A DNA stretch of 64,000 nucleotides from Salinibacterium sp. NG253 (GTDB taxonomy: Bacteria; Actinomycetota; Actinomycetes; Actinomycetales; Microbacteriaceae). This document shows positions 35,524-44,060 of the stretch, piece after piece. Position numbers and translations under genes: made by a program. The DNA lies in the NCBI RefSeq assembly GCF_015864945.1, contig NZ_JADYWF010000001.1, forward strand, positions 1,612,378 to 1,676,377. The letters are read 5' to 3'. The notes beneath the pieces are model-generated. The model was not told where the DNA came from, did not search any database, and saw only the letters and a program-made list of their open reading frames with translations. The first letter of the stretch is position 1. Each line of letters opens with the position of its first letter.

Positions 35524-36912
35524 ATGCCCCACGTTACAGAGACCCCTATCCCCGGACTGCTGCTGCTAGAGCTGGCGGTGCACGGCGACAATCGTGGCTG
35601 GTTCAAAGAGAACTGGCAGCGCGAAAAAATGACCGCTGCTGGGCTTCCTGACTTTGGCCCAGTGCAACACAACATCTCCTTCAACGGCGACATCGGTACG
35701 ACTCGTGGCATCCACGCTGAACCGTGGGACAAACTCGTGTCGGTTGCCACAGGGCGCATCTTTGGAGCTTGGGTCGACCTCCGTGCTGGAGCCACGTTCG
35801 GCACAGTGTTCACCGCGGAGCTCGACGCGGCACGCGCCATCTACATTCCCCGCGGCGTCGGCAATGCCTACCAAACACTCGAGCCTGACACCGCCTATAG
35901 CTACCTCGTCAACGAGCACTGGAGCTCCAGCGCCAGCTACACCTTCCTCAACCTTGCCGACGAGAGCGTTGCCATCGACTGGCCGATCCCCCTGCAGGAT
36001 GCCGAACTCAGCGACAAGGACCGGGCGCATCCGCGGCTCACGGCGGTAACCCCCCTCGCTCGTCGCAGAACACTGATACTTGGAGCGGCGGGCCAGCTGG
36101 GCACGGCACTCCGCGAAACGATACCGACAGCCGAGTTTGCGACTCGTGACCACATTGACCTCAGCGACAGCGGATGCTTCGACCACATCCATTGGCCCGA
36201 CTACCACGTCGTAATCAACGCCGCCGCGTATACCGCAGTGGATGCCGCAGAAACGGCACAAGGTCGTGCCGCAGCATGGGCTATCAACGTGACCGCCACG
36301 GCAGCCCTTGCTCGCATTGCGACGGAGCATCGCCTGACCCTCATCCACATCTCCAGCGACTACGTCTTCGATGGCACAACCGCACCGCACCCGGAGACCG
36401 AGCCGGCATCACCGCTTAGCGTTTATGGGCAGACGAAGGCAGCGGCAGACGCCATCGTCTCGACCGTGCCGCGGCACTACATCGTGCGCACCAGTTGGGT
36501 CATCGGCGAAGGAGCCAACTTCGTGCGCACCATGGCTTCCCTTGCCGAGCGCGGCAGCTCTCCGTCCGTGGTCCACGACCAGGTCGGGCGGCTCACTTTT
36601 GCGAGTGATCTCGCAGCGGGCATCCGCCATCTGATTGCCACTCGCGCAGCGTTTGGAACCTACAACGTGACCAATGCGGGCCAGCCACAATCGTGGGCCG
36701 CCCTAGCTCAACGGATCTTCGAGTTGACCGGCCACGACGCAGCTCGCGTGACGGGCATCGACACGGCCGAGTATTTCGCCACAGCTCAGGGCGCTCCTCG
36801 ACCGCTCAATAGCGTGCTCGACCTCACCAAGATTGAGGCCACCGGCTTCAGGGCGCGGGATGCTGATGTGGCGCTCAGAGAATATCTGGGCCGTGGTGAT
36901 GTGCGGGATTAG
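35524..36912 (+). CDS. Fused dTDP-4-keto-rhamnose 3,5-epimerase / dTDP-rhamnose synthase (RmlC-RmlD)
   Basis: 462 residues, two enzymes in one chain. Residues 1-175 form the RmlC cupin: GDNRGWFKE, TRGIHAEPWDK with catalytic H64, PRGVGNAYQTLEPDTAYSYL and the ELSDKDRAHPRL block. Residues 182-462 form the RmlD SDR: GAAGQLG (187-193), INAAAYTAVDAAE, ISSDYVFDG (276-284) and Y301-GQT-K305. The start ATG at 35524 is 2 nt after rmlB; an upstream in-frame ATG lies inside rmlB. The fusion is known from corynebacteria and related actinobacteria and channels the last two steps to dTDP-L-rhamnose, needed for wall or surface glycans. Confidence 0.92.
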   Translation: MPHVTETPIPGLLLLELAVHGDNRGWFKENWQREKMTAAGLPDFGPVQHNISFNGDIGTTRGIHAEPWDKLVSVATGRIFGAWVDLRAGATFGTVFTAELDAARAIYIPRGVGNAYQTLEPDTAYSYLVNEHWSSSASYTFLNLADESVAIDWPIPLQDAELSDKDRAHPRLTAVTPLARRRTLILGAAGQLGTALRETIPTAEFATRDHIDLSDSGCFDHIHWPDYHVVINAAAYTAVDAAETAQGRAAAWAINVTATAALARIATEHRLTLIHISSDYVFDGTTAPHPETEPASPLSVYGQTKAAADAIVSTVPRHYIVRTSWVIGEGANFVRTMASLAERGSSPSVVHDQVGRLTFASDLAAGIRHLIATRAAFGTYNVTNAGQPQSWAALAQRIFELTGHDAARVTGIDTAEYFATAQGAPRPLNSVLDLTKIEATGFRARDADVALREYLGRGDVRD

Positions 36913-36938
36913 AGCTTCAGCGCTGCGATAACCAGTAG

Positions 36939-37796
36939 CTAGCGGATGAACGCCCACCAGATGAGCAGCATCGTCACGAAGAATCCGGTGATGAAATTGA
37001 GGGCCAAGAAGTTCTTCCAGCCTCGGTTTGCTGACTCGGCTGTGGCATCCGTGATGTTCCAGAATGGCGCGCACATCGCCGCATAGGGCAGCACCAGAAT
37101 GGCGGCGAGTGGGCCCGGCCACGCCGAGAACAGCAGCAGGATGCCGCCGGCTAGGTACGCGATCACGGCGAAGCGAGTGGTGGCTCGCGCCCCAATCACG
37201 GTCGCGATGGACGAGATGGCTGCGGCACGATCGGCGAGCACATCTTGCACGGCGCCGAAGGCGTGCGAGGCGATGCCCCACAGGAAGAACGCGCCAAGCA
37301 CGGCCCACAGTTGAGGTGTGAAAACCGCGCCGGCAAGCACGAGCGCGTAGATCGCGGGCGACACAAAGTGCGTGCTCGAGGTGAGGGAGTCGAGGAACGG
37401 GCGCTCCTTGAAGCGCAAGCCTTTGGCTGAGTAGGCCACGACGGCAAACATGCTGATGAGCAGCACAAGCCACGAGAGTGGGTTACCGACGATCACGAGA
37501 TAAATCAGGAACGGGATGGTCGTGACGGCGGCGGCGATGAGCGTTGGCCGGTGCATCCGCGGGTCGAGAAGCGCCCCTTCAACCCCGCCCTTGCGCGGGT
37601 TGCGCAGGTCGGACTCGTAGTCGAACACGTCGTTGATGCCGTACATCGCCAAGTTGTAGGGCACGAGGAAGAAGATCGTGCCGAGCACGAAGGTGAGATC
37701 GATCGCGCCGGTGGTGAGGTAGTACGCGGCCGCAAACGGGAACGCCGTATTGACCCAACTGAGCGGACGCGAGGAGAGGAACAGATCCTTAAGCAT
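36939..37796 (-). CDS. crtEb: Lycopene elongase / UbiA-type prenyltransferase (CrtEb)
   Basis: 285 residues with about eight hydrophobic segments. The Asp-rich UbiA motif NDVFDYESD (about 54-62) binds the prenyl diphosphate through Mg; the second motif is DVLADRAA (about 184-191). The ATG at 37794-37796 overlaps crtYf by 8 bp. In C50 carotenoid makers CrtEb adds two dimethylallyl units to lycopene to give flavuxanthin-type products in the membrane. Its position directly after crtYe-crtYf supports this over a ubiquinone or chlorophyll role. It is the last gene of the operon and converges with rmlCD. Confidence 0.88.
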   Translation of the reverse strand: MLKDLFLSSRPLSWVNTAFPFAAAYYLTTGAIDLTFVLGTIFFLVPYNLAMYGINDVFDYESDLRNPRKGGVEGALLDPRMHRPTLIAAAVTTIPFLIYLVIVGNPLSWLVLLISMFAVVAYSAKGLRFKERPFLDSLTSSTHFVSPAIYALVLAGAVFTPQLWAVLGAFFLWGIASHAFGAVQDVLADRAAAISSIATVIGARATTRFAVIAYLAGGILLLFSAWPGPLAAILVLPYAAMCAPFWNITDATAESANRGWKNFLALNFITGFFVTMLLIWWAFIR

Positions 37797-38100
37797 GGGA
37801 GTCCTTTCGGCGAGAACCCAGCAGCGTCCACAGGCACGGCAGCGCCACGACAGCCGCGACCGCGTAGGCGAAGTCTTCGAGCGGGGCGACTCCAATGAAG
37901 GCGCCGCTGATGGCATCCGCGCTGTAACCGACGAGGCCGACGGAGATCATCACGTTGTCGAAGACCGCCGTCATCACGAGCAAGATGCCCATCGTGATCG
38001 CGATGGCGCGCCACTGCGGCGAGCGCCGCCGCACTACAACAGCAATCACGAGCGCCGCGACGAGAGCCAAGAACACGGCATTGAGTAGCCAGTACGTCAT
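37789..38100 (-). CDS. crtYf: Carotenoid cyclase subunit CrtYf
   Basis: 103 residues with three hydrophobic segments and the cyclase motif PLEDFAY (about 71-77). This is one half of the heterodimeric lycopene cyclase of actinobacteria. It overlaps crtYe by 4 bp (stop/start) and crtEb by 8 bp, so the three are co-translated. With CrtYe it closes the end rings of the C50 carotenoid. Ring type (beta or epsilon) cannot be told from sequence by eye. Confidence 0.85.
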   Translation of the reverse strand: MTYWLLNAVFLALVAALVIAVVVRRRSPQWRAIAITMGILLVMTAVFDNVMISVGLVGYSADAISGAFIGVAPLEDFAYAVAAVVALPCLWTLLGSRRKDSHA

Positions 38101-38429
38101 GCTGCGCTCCCCTCGGTAGCCGCCGAGCGCTCGCGAGTGAGGGCGCCGTAGACGTTCATCGTGAGATAGCAGAGCAGGGTGAGAAAGAAGACTTCTTCGA
38201 GGGGAACCTCCGGTGCCACCAACAGTCCGGTCATGAACTCGGTCTCGCCGCGGAAGAAGATGCCGAGGCCGACACCGAGAAGATCCCAGACGAGAAAGAA
38301 GAGCACGCCGACCGGCAGCACGATGCGGGCGCGCCGGGCATCCCGCCAGAAGAACAGCGAAAAGCGTCGATCGAGCACGACCATTCCCGTGAGGGAAATC
38401 AGCAGAGCAAGAAGGTAGAGAACGATCAC
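38097..38429 (-). CDS. crtYe: Carotenoid cyclase subunit CrtYe
   Basis: 110 residues, GTG start at 38427-38429 overlapping the crtI stop by 4 bp. Three hydrophobic segments and the conserved block FRGETEFMTGLL, APEVPLEEVFFL (about 60-83) with the PxEE motif shared by all CrtYcd-type cyclases. It acts as a heterodimer with CrtYf in the cytoplasmic membrane. Confidence 0.87.
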   Translation of the reverse strand: MIVLYLLALLISLTGMVVLDRRFSLFFWRDARRARIVLPVGVLFFLVWDLLGVGLGIFFRGETEFMTGLLVAPEVPLEEVFFLTLLCYLTMNVYGALTRERSAATEGSAA

Positions 38430-40015
38430 GGCCAGGGCCTCGGTTGAGGTGCGACCACGGGCGTCAACGGCTCAGCGAGCGGGCCAGCAGAGGTATCGCC
38501 GCGCAGGCGCTTCACGAGCACTTCGGCACTAATCAGACACATGGGAAGGCCGATGCCCGGGATGGTCGAGCCACCCACGTAGTAGAGGCCCTTGACCTTT
38601 TTGCTCACATTGCCGGCGCGGAAGAACGCGCTCTGCTTGAGGGTGTGAGCCGGCCCCAGTGCGGTGCCGCGCCACGCGTTGAGGTCATCGGCGAAGTCGC
38701 CAGGGCCTACCGTGCGGCGCACCGTGATGCGGTCGGCGAGGTCGGGGATGCCGGTCCACTCGCTGATCTGCGAGATCACCGAGTCGGCGAGCTTCTCGAT
38801 GCGCGCATCGCCAGCTCCGGCGCCTGCGAGTTGACCGTGGCCAATGGCGGGGTCGGCCGGAATCGGCACGAGCACAAACACATTCTCGTATCCCTCGGGT
38901 GCCACATGCGGGTCAACGCCACTGGGCTTGCAAATGTAGAGCGATGCCGGCTCGGGCACCTTCGGTTCGTTGCCAAAGATGGCCTCGAAGCCCTGTTGCC
39001 AGTCCTTCATGAACAGCAGCGTGTGGTGCTCGAGCTCGGGCAGTTCGCCCTTCACACCCAAGTACAACAGCAGCGCGCTGGGGCCGGGAACCTTCTTCTC
39101 CCAGTACTCAGCGGAATAGGTTTGCTCGCTTGACTCCAGCATGGTGGTTTCCGTGTGGTGGAGGTCGGCAGCAGAAACCACGGTGTCGGCGTTGATGGTG
39201 TGACGCTTGCCCGCGGCATCCGTGTACTCAACACCTGTTGCAACGCCATCGACTGTCACGATGCGCGTGACCTTCGAACCGGTGCGGATGTCGACGCCAG
39301 CAGCCCGCGCGATGTCAGCGATGCTTTCAATCACCCGGGTGAAGCCGCCCATCGGGTAAAGCACACCATCCGAGAGATCGAGGTGGCTCATGAGGTGGTA
39401 CATGCTCGGGGTGAGGTACGGCGAGGAGCCGAGAAAGACGGCCGGGTAGCCGAGCACTTTGCGCAGACGATCGTCTTTGACGGTGCGAGCAACCAAACTC
39501 GAGAGCGGTTCGATAAGCAAGCGGATGAAGCGGGCCGCCTTAGCGAGCACCTCTTTCGTTGCGCTCGTGCGCAGATCAGCGAAGCTCGTGTAGAGAAAGT
39601 ACTTCTTCGCGAGCTCGTAGGTGTCTTTGGCCGAGACGAGGTACTTGCGCATGCGGGCACCCGAACCCGGCTCGATGCTCTCGAATAGCGCGAGGTTCTC
39701 TTCGAGCTCGGTTGAAATGTCGAGCGCTTCTTTCTCTCCCTCAAAATAAACCCGGTAACCAGGGTCGAGGGTGACGAGCGAAAGCTGCTCGGCGGCACTC
39801 GTGCCCATGAGTTTGTAGAAGTGATCGAACACCTCAGGCATCAAATACCACGACGGCCCGGTGTCGAAACGGAACCCTTCGTGCTCCCACAGCCCCGCGC
39901 GGCCACCCACCTCAGGGCGGCCCTCGAGCAGCGTGACCGAATGCCCCTCCTTAGCCAGCAGTGCCGCACTCGCGAGCCCGGCAATACCGCCACCAATTAC
40001 TACAACGTCACTCAT
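38426..40015 (-). CDS. crtI: Phytoene desaturase (CrtI)
   Basis: 529 residues. The N-terminal FAD motif is VVVIGGGIAGLASAALL (about 4-20), followed by the LEGRPEVGGRAG stretch; the C-terminal FAD-binding block is YYVGGSTIPGIGLPMCLISA (about 483-502). It introduces four double bases into phytoene to give lycopene and works at the membrane. The start overlaps crtB by 4 bp and the stop overlaps crtYe by 4 bp. Length and motifs are those of bacterial four-step desaturases. Confidence 0.94.
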   Translation of the reverse strand: MSDVVVIGGGIAGLASAALLAKEGHSVTLLEGRPEVGGRAGLWEHEGFRFDTGPSWYLMPEVFDHFYKLMGTSAAEQLSLVTLDPGYRVYFEGEKEALDISTELEENLALFESIEPGSGARMRKYLVSAKDTYELAKKYFLYTSFADLRTSATKEVLAKAARFIRLLIEPLSSLVARTVKDDRLRKVLGYPAVFLGSSPYLTPSMYHLMSHLDLSDGVLYPMGGFTRVIESIADIARAAGVDIRTGSKVTRIVTVDGVATGVEYTDAAGKRHTINADTVVSAADLHHTETTMLESSEQTYSAEYWEKKVPGPSALLLYLGVKGELPELEHHTLLFMKDWQQGFEAIFGNEPKVPEPASLYICKPSGVDPHVAPEGYENVFVLVPIPADPAIGHGQLAGAGAGDARIEKLADSVISQISEWTGIPDLADRITVRRTVGPGDFADDLNAWRGTALGPAHTLKQSAFFRAGNVSKKVKGLYYVGGSTIPGIGLPMCLISAEVLVKRLRGDTSAGPLAEPLTPVVAPQPRPWP

Positions 40016-40878
40016 GGTCGAGGAGTCACTCCTATCGCGGCCGCCGCAGCCAACCGCAGTTTCACAACATCTGGAACCCGCACCCGGGTCTTCACCAATT
40101 CGCTCGCCGGAGTTGCCCGGATGCGCTTGGAAAGTTGGGCAAAGAGAGAGTGCGCGAGCGCAACCGCTTTTTTGCTGCTCGCCGGCAGCTCGGCACCAAT
40201 GGCGGCATCCCGCAGATCAGCATCGAGATCATCAAGCAGTCGGATCTTTTCGGCTTCGGTGAACGAGGCAACATCGATGCCCGGAAAGTAGCTGCGGCCG
40301 AGCGTCTCAAAATCGTCGGCGAGGTCACGCAAGAAGTTGACCTTTTGGAAGGCTGCGCCGAGCGCTTGTGCACCGCGCTCGAACTTGGCTCGCTGCTCGT
40401 CGCTGACATCGTGGCCGTGCAGGAAGGCACACAGGCACATAAGACCGACAACTTCAGCGGAGCCGTAGACGTAGCGATCAAAGCTGGCCTGGTCGTGCTC
40501 TTTCTGGTTGAGATCCATGCGCATCGACTCGAAGAAGGGAGCCGTGAGCTCTGCACCAAACGACACCTCGCGCGCGGTGAGCGCGAAGGCATGAACGACG
40601 AGGTTCGAGCTGAAGCCGCTCGCGATCGCGTTCTCGGTTTCTTTCTCAAGTTCGTTCAACTGACGGCCCGTCGCGATCACGTCGAGACCGGCTTCTTCGG
40701 CTCCGCCGTCAACGATTTCGTCGGCCACCCGCACGAGAGCGTAAATGTTCTCGACATGCTGGCGAACATCCGTGCCGAGAAGGCGAGATGCCGCAGAAAA
40801 CGACGTGGAATAGCTGCGAATGACGATGCTGGCCGCATCTTCGGCGACACGGTCATACAGCTTCAGACGTGAGCTCAC
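40012..40878 (-). CDS. crtB: Phytoene synthase (CrtB)
   Basis: 288 residues from a GTG start (40876-40878). The first Asp-rich motif is DEIVD (53-57) in YALVRVADEIVDG, the second DLADD in KVNFLRDLADDFETLGRSYF (about 182-205). Squalene/phytoene synthase family. It condenses two geranylgeranyl diphosphates to phytoene. It is the first gene of the carotenoid operon here; the usual crtE gene for geranylgeranyl diphosphate synthase is not adjacent. It is divergent from idi, with 106 bp between the starts. Confidence 0.93.
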   Translation of the reverse strand: MSSRLKLYDRVAEDAASIVIRSYSTSFSAASRLLGTDVRQHVENIYALVRVADEIVDGGAEEAGLDVIATGRQLNELEKETENAIASGFSSNLVVHAFALTAREVSFGAELTAPFFESMRMDLNQKEHDQASFDRYVYGSAEVVGLMCLCAFLHGHDVSDEQRAKFERGAQALGAAFQKVNFLRDLADDFETLGRSYFPGIDVASFTEAEKIRLLDDLDADLRDAAIGAELPASSKKAVALAHSLFAQLSKRIRATPASELVKTRVRVPDVVKLRLAAAAAIGVTPRP

Positions 40879-40984
40879 GCGCGCCCACCCTCAGCATGTT
40901 CAGGCACATTAGTTAGGCTGAGTGCAGGCCGACACATGGGGTGCGGCATTTCGATTCGTTCCACCTAGGCAGACTATCGCGATC

Positions 40985-41515
40985 ATGAGTGAAATCCCCG
41001 AGCAGGTTGTACTTCTCTCCGAGTCCGGCGAACACATTGGTGTTGCCGACAAGGCCCTCGTTCACACGACCGACACCGCCCTGCACCTCGCGTTCTCGTG
41101 CCACGTCTACAACGCCGACGGCAAGGTGCTCGTCACCCGTCGCGCGCTCTCGAAACTCACCTGGCCCGGTGTCTGGACGAACTCGTTCTGCGGCCATCCG
41201 GCCCCCGGTGAAGATATGGCTGTTGCGATCATCCGCCGGGCCAAGTACGAGCTCGGAATTACCGTCAGCGATGTGCAACTCGTGCTGCCCGATTTTCGTT
41301 ACCGCGCCGTTGACTCCTCCGGCATCGTCGAGAATGAGATCTGCCCTGTCTACCGTGCAGTGACGACGGATGCCGCAGCCCCTAACCCGGCAGAGGTCGA
41401 CGAGTTCGACTGGGTTGACCCCGAGTCGCTGCACAGCGCCGTGGCCGCAACTCCATTCGCGTTTAGCCCGTGGCTCGGCTGGCAGTTGGAGCAACTCGAC
41501 GCTCAGCGCGACTAG
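40985..41515 (+). CDS. idi: Isopentenyl-diphosphate delta-isomerase, type I
   Basis: 176 residues; the ATG at 40985 matches the family N-terminus, and GACTAT 7 nt upstream suggests a leaderless transcript. Catalytic Cys69 lies in NSFCGHP and Glu116 in GIVENEICPVY. RRALSKLTWPGVWTN and IIRRAKYELGI are nearly as in E. coli Idi. It interconverts IPP and DMAPP, feeding both GGPP synthesis and the C5 units used by CrtEb. Its stop shares 4 bp with the convergent lipoprotein gene. Confidence 0.94.
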   Translation: MSEIPEQVVLLSESGEHIGVADKALVHTTDTALHLAFSCHVYNADGKVLVTRRALSKLTWPGVWTNSFCGHPAPGEDMAVAIIRRAKYELGITVSDVQLVLPDFRYRAVDSSGIVENEICPVYRAVTTDAAAPNPAEVDEFDWVDPESLHSAVAATPFAFSPWLGWQLEQLDAQRD

Positions 41516-42180
41516 TAGCCGCGAGTGGGGTTGAGCGTGCGTACTTCGTCGAGCATCGCGTTGACGACACGCAAGCTACGCTCGGGTTCGTTCAGTTGGG
41601 CGAATAGCCAGAGGTCATCGACCAGAGCGATCGTCGGGTAGTCGTAGCCGTCAGAGGTCTCTTCTTGCAGCACGTAGGTTTCTACCTCGCCGTTGGGCGT
41701 GCTCTCGTAACCCGCGGCCGCAATCTGGGCTTGGAACGCCTCAGCATCGACGCTCGACGTATCAGCGACCATGATCGTAAAGAACGAGTGGAAGTTGTCG
41801 GAGTAGCCCCAGAGGCACTGATCGCGTTGCGCGACCGTGTCGAGGATGGGATCGAAGCCTTGAGCGTGAAGCGCCCACGGCATTTCCTCCGGCCCCTGAT
41901 CGCCCTCAGTTGGAAGCAGTTCGCCTCGGTCGCCTAAGTATTCCAGCGCGATGCTTTCGGGCAACATCTGCTCGCAATTTGGCACGACGAGCGGCTCTGC
42001 CACCGGCGCTGCCGTTGGTTCAACCGGACTAGCGGTTGGCTGGCCTGAAGCGTCAGCACCGTCTACCGGAAGGGTGCAACCGGTCAATGAAATTGCAACC
42101 ATAGCCGCGGATGCTGCAGCAAGAATACGACGAGTAGAGGGTCGCGCTGAGGGGGTTCCTGAGCCCACAAATGTTTTCAT
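41512..42180 (-). CDS. Uncharacterised lipoprotein
   Basis: 222 residues. A basic N-terminus, hydrophobic stretch and lipobox ISLTGC (Cys35) indicate export and lipid anchoring. A Pro/Thr/Ala-rich linker (40-65) leads to a globular domain that contains three cysteines (CEQMLPESIALEYLG, QRDQCLWGY) and a C-terminal helix-strand pattern. Similar actinobacterial proteins have no assigned function that I know of. It converges with idi; the two TAG stops share the palindrome CTAG at 41512-41515. Downstream of dcd by 89 nt on the same strand. Confidence 0.75.
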   Translation of the reverse strand: MKTFVGSGTPSARPSTRRILAAASAAMVAISLTGCTLPVDGADASGQPTASPVEPTAAPVAEPLVVPNCEQMLPESIALEYLGDRGELLPTEGDQGPEEMPWALHAQGFDPILDTVAQRDQCLWGYSDNFHSFFTIMVADTSSVDAEAFQAQIAAAGYESTPNGEVETYVLQEETSDGYDYPTIALVDDLWLFAQLNEPERSLRVVNAMLDEVRTLNPTRGY

Positions 42181-42269
42181 GAACGCAACATTATGCGAGA
42201 GTGAGGATTAAACAACTATGAGAGTCCGAATCGTGATCTAACGTTCACTCACGCGTCACCAGAACAGGT

Positions 42270-42875
42270 TTAGCCCCCGAGCGAACCCGCATCATTCGCC
42301 CGCACATCGGTGCGGTGAAAGTTCTGGAAGCTGCGGCTGGCCGTTGGACCACGCTGGCCCTGGTAGCGCGAACCGTACTGACCCGAACCGTAGGGCGACT
42401 CCACGGGGGAGGTGGTTTTGATGAAGCACAGCTGCCCAATTTTCATGCCGGGCCAGAGCTTGATGGGCAAGGTTGCAACATTGCTGAGCTCGAGAGTGAC
42501 GTGACCCGAGAAGCCAGGATCAACGAAGCCGGCAGTGGAGTGCGTGAGCAGACCGAGGCGCCCCAGCGAGCTCTTGCCCTCGAGGCGAGCGGCAACGTCA
42601 TCGGGCAAAGTGACGAGTTCGAAAGTGGAACCGAGCACAAACTCACCGGGGTGAAGGATGAACGGCTGGTCAGCATCCACCTCCATGAGGTGAGTGAGAT
42701 CAGGCTGATCAACCGCCGGGTCAATGAACGGGTATTTGTGGTTATCGAAGAGGCGGAAGAAGCGGTCGAGCCGCACATCAACACTCGACGGTTGCACCAT
42801 GTCGAGATCGAGAGGGTCAAGGCCGATGCGGCCAGAGGCGAGTTCGGCCCGGATGTCGCGATCACTGAGAAGCAT
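42270..42875 (-). CDS. dcd: dCTP deaminase (Dcd), possibly bifunctional dUTP-forming/hydrolysing type
   Basis: 201 residues, trimeric dUTPase-like fold. Motifs: [12 protein letters not shown] start, [11 protein letters not shown] (27-37), the catalytic block [11 protein letters not shown] (about 106-116), [16 protein letters not shown] with the catalytic Glu, and the C-terminal [13 protein letters not shown] tail that closes over the nucleotide. Actinobacterial members often convert dCTP to dUMP in one protein; the sequence alone does not decide this. ATG at 42873-42875. Confidence 0.93.
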   Translation of the reverse strand: MLLSDRDIRAELASGRIGLDPLDLDMVQPSSVDVRLDRFFRLFDNHKYPFIDPAVDQPDLTHLMEVDADQPFILHPGEFVLGSTFELVTLPDDVAARLEGKSSLGRLGLLTHSTAGFVDPGFSGHVTLELSNVATLPIKLWPGMKIGQLCFIKTTSPVESPYGSGQYGSRYQGQRGPTASRSFQNFHRTDVRANDAGSLGG

Positions 42876-42941
42876 GGCCTAAGACTAACGAAATCCCGGC
42901 CGCGTAGCGCTCAAATGAGCAAATCTGGGGAGCCGCGAAAG

Positions 42942-43391
42942 CTACGGCAGCCGCGCGGGAGCGAGCAACGCGATGCGCGACGCTGCGACATCCGCTGCCG
43001 TCTTCTCGATGAGCTCGTCGAGACTTTCGTAGCGGAACATCCCCCGCAACCAGGCGTGCACCGTGAACTCGACCTCGGCGTCATAGAGGTCCCCGTCGAA
43101 ATCATGAATAAAGGCTTCGACTCGACGCTCGGTCACGTCGTCAAAAGTGGGGTTGTCACCGATGCTGATGGTCGCGCCATGACGGGTGGCAGCCGGCGGG
43201 AAGGTCACCCAGCACGCGTACACACCGTCGACCGGCAACGCGTGGTGGTCGGTGACAGCAATATTCGCGGTGGGAAAACCCAGCTCGCGGCCACGCTTGT
43301 CGCCATGCACGACGGTGCCGCGAAAACTCAGCGTGGGCGGATGCTCCATTAGGTCAACGCAATCGGTGCTCGGGCCACGCTCGTTAGCCAT
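42942..43391 (-). CDS. Stand-alone riboflavin kinase (flavokinase) domain protein
   Basis: 149 residues consisting only of the flavokinase fold: LSFRGTVVHGDKRGRELGFPTANI (about 22-45; the GxPTAN motif binds ATP-Mg), GVYACWVTF, SIGDNPTF and the VEAFIHDFDGDLYD block (about 101-114). The FAD-synthetase half found in ordinary RibF is missing. It starts 33 nt after the flavin reductase gene. The ATG at 43389-43391 has no good ribosome site; a second ATG at 43347-43349 is an alternative start. It should turn riboflavin into FMN, probably for the flavin reductase/monooxygenase pair. Confidence 0.8.
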   Translation of the reverse strand: MANERGPSTDCVDLMEHPPTLSFRGTVVHGDKRGRELGFPTANIAVTDHHALPVDGVYACWVTFPPAATRHGATISIGDNPTFDDVTERRVEAFIHDFDGDLYDAEVEFTVHAWLRGMFRYESLDELIEKTAADVAASRIALLAPARLP

Positions 43392-43424
43392 GGTGCGCAC
43401 CCGTGAAGCACGCACGCCCGCCGC

Positions 43425-43919
43425 CTACAGCCCGCGGAACTGGCTGAGGTGAAAGACAAGAGGAGTGACTTCGGGGAACGCTTCAGAGTGGATGACTTCG
43501 AGAGTCACAATCTCGTGGTCACCGCCGTCAAAGCTGTTACGAATCTCGCACTCGAGCCACAAAGCGGCACCATCCATGTGGATGGCTCCCCCTTCGGTCG
43601 CGCGCCAGGCAACGTCGGCGAAACGGTCACCCGTGCGGGAAGCGAGGCTGCGGGCGGTGCTTTCCTGATCGGCGCCAAGAACGCTGAGCCCGATGCGGGT
43701 GGCGCGCGCGAGCACGGGCCACGTAGCGGAGGTGCGCGCGGGGCACACAGCTACGAGCGGTGGGTCGAGGGAAACGGACGTGAAGGAGTTGACGGCGATG
43801 CCGGTTGGGGTGCCATCGACGACAGCGGCGAGCGCGACGACGCCGGTGGGAAAGAGCGAGAGTGCTCGGCGAAGAGCAACCTGCGGGGGAACTTCTTCCG
43901 CGGTGGTCTCATGCGACAT
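43425..43919 (-). CDS. Flavin reductase (HpaC/RutF-like, FMN-binding split barrel)
   Basis: 164 residues. FPTGVVALAAVVDGTPTGIA (about 23-42), VNSFTSVSLDPPLVAVCPA (43-61), SVLG and GDRFADVAW are the usual landmarks of the two-component monooxygenase reductases. It reduces FMN with NAD(P)H and passes FMNH2 by diffusion to an oxygenase. The ATG at 43917-43919 has AAAGGAG 7 nt upstream. It is divergent from the PadR gene and close to an NtaA-type monooxygenase gene, its most likely partner. Confidence 0.85.
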   Translation of the reverse strand: MSHETTAEEVPPQVALRRALSLFPTGVVALAAVVDGTPTGIAVNSFTSVSLDPPLVAVCPARTSATWPVLARATRIGLSVLGADQESTARSLASRTGDRFADVAWRATEGGAIHMDGAALWLECEIRNSFDGGDHEIVTLEVIHSEAFPEVTPLVFHLSQFRGL

Positions 43920-43935
43920 GGGCGGACTCCTTTGC

Positions 43936-44008
43936 TTGAAATGTTCAACCAGCGACTGCTAGTCAAGTTTGAACATGTGACTACATGTTAGTCATTTTTG
44001 ATCATGTA
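43936..44008. promoter_or_regulatory. Cluster of palindromes in the flavin reductase / PadR intergenic region
   Basis: Three elements in the 141-bp divergent gap: TTGAA-ATG-TTCAA (43936-43948), a perfect AACATGT-GACT-ACATGTT (43972-43989) and TTGATCATGTA (43998-44008). The ATGT/ACAT pattern is that of PadR operators. TCAAGTTTGAACA (43963-43975) and TTGATCATGTA recur upstream of the importer operon at 49025-49055. TACCAT (44048-44053) 7 nt before the PadR ATG may be a leaderless -10. Confidence 0.6.
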
Positions 44009-44060
44009 AACAACAGACTTTCTCCCCTGCACGCCGACCGCTTGGCCTACCATTGGGGGC

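Noticed and set aside
36939-38429. crtYe and crtYf as broken halves of one cyclase gene
   Set aside because: Split cyclase subunits with 4-bp overlap are the normal state in actinobacteria; both frames are complete and carry their own PxE motif.
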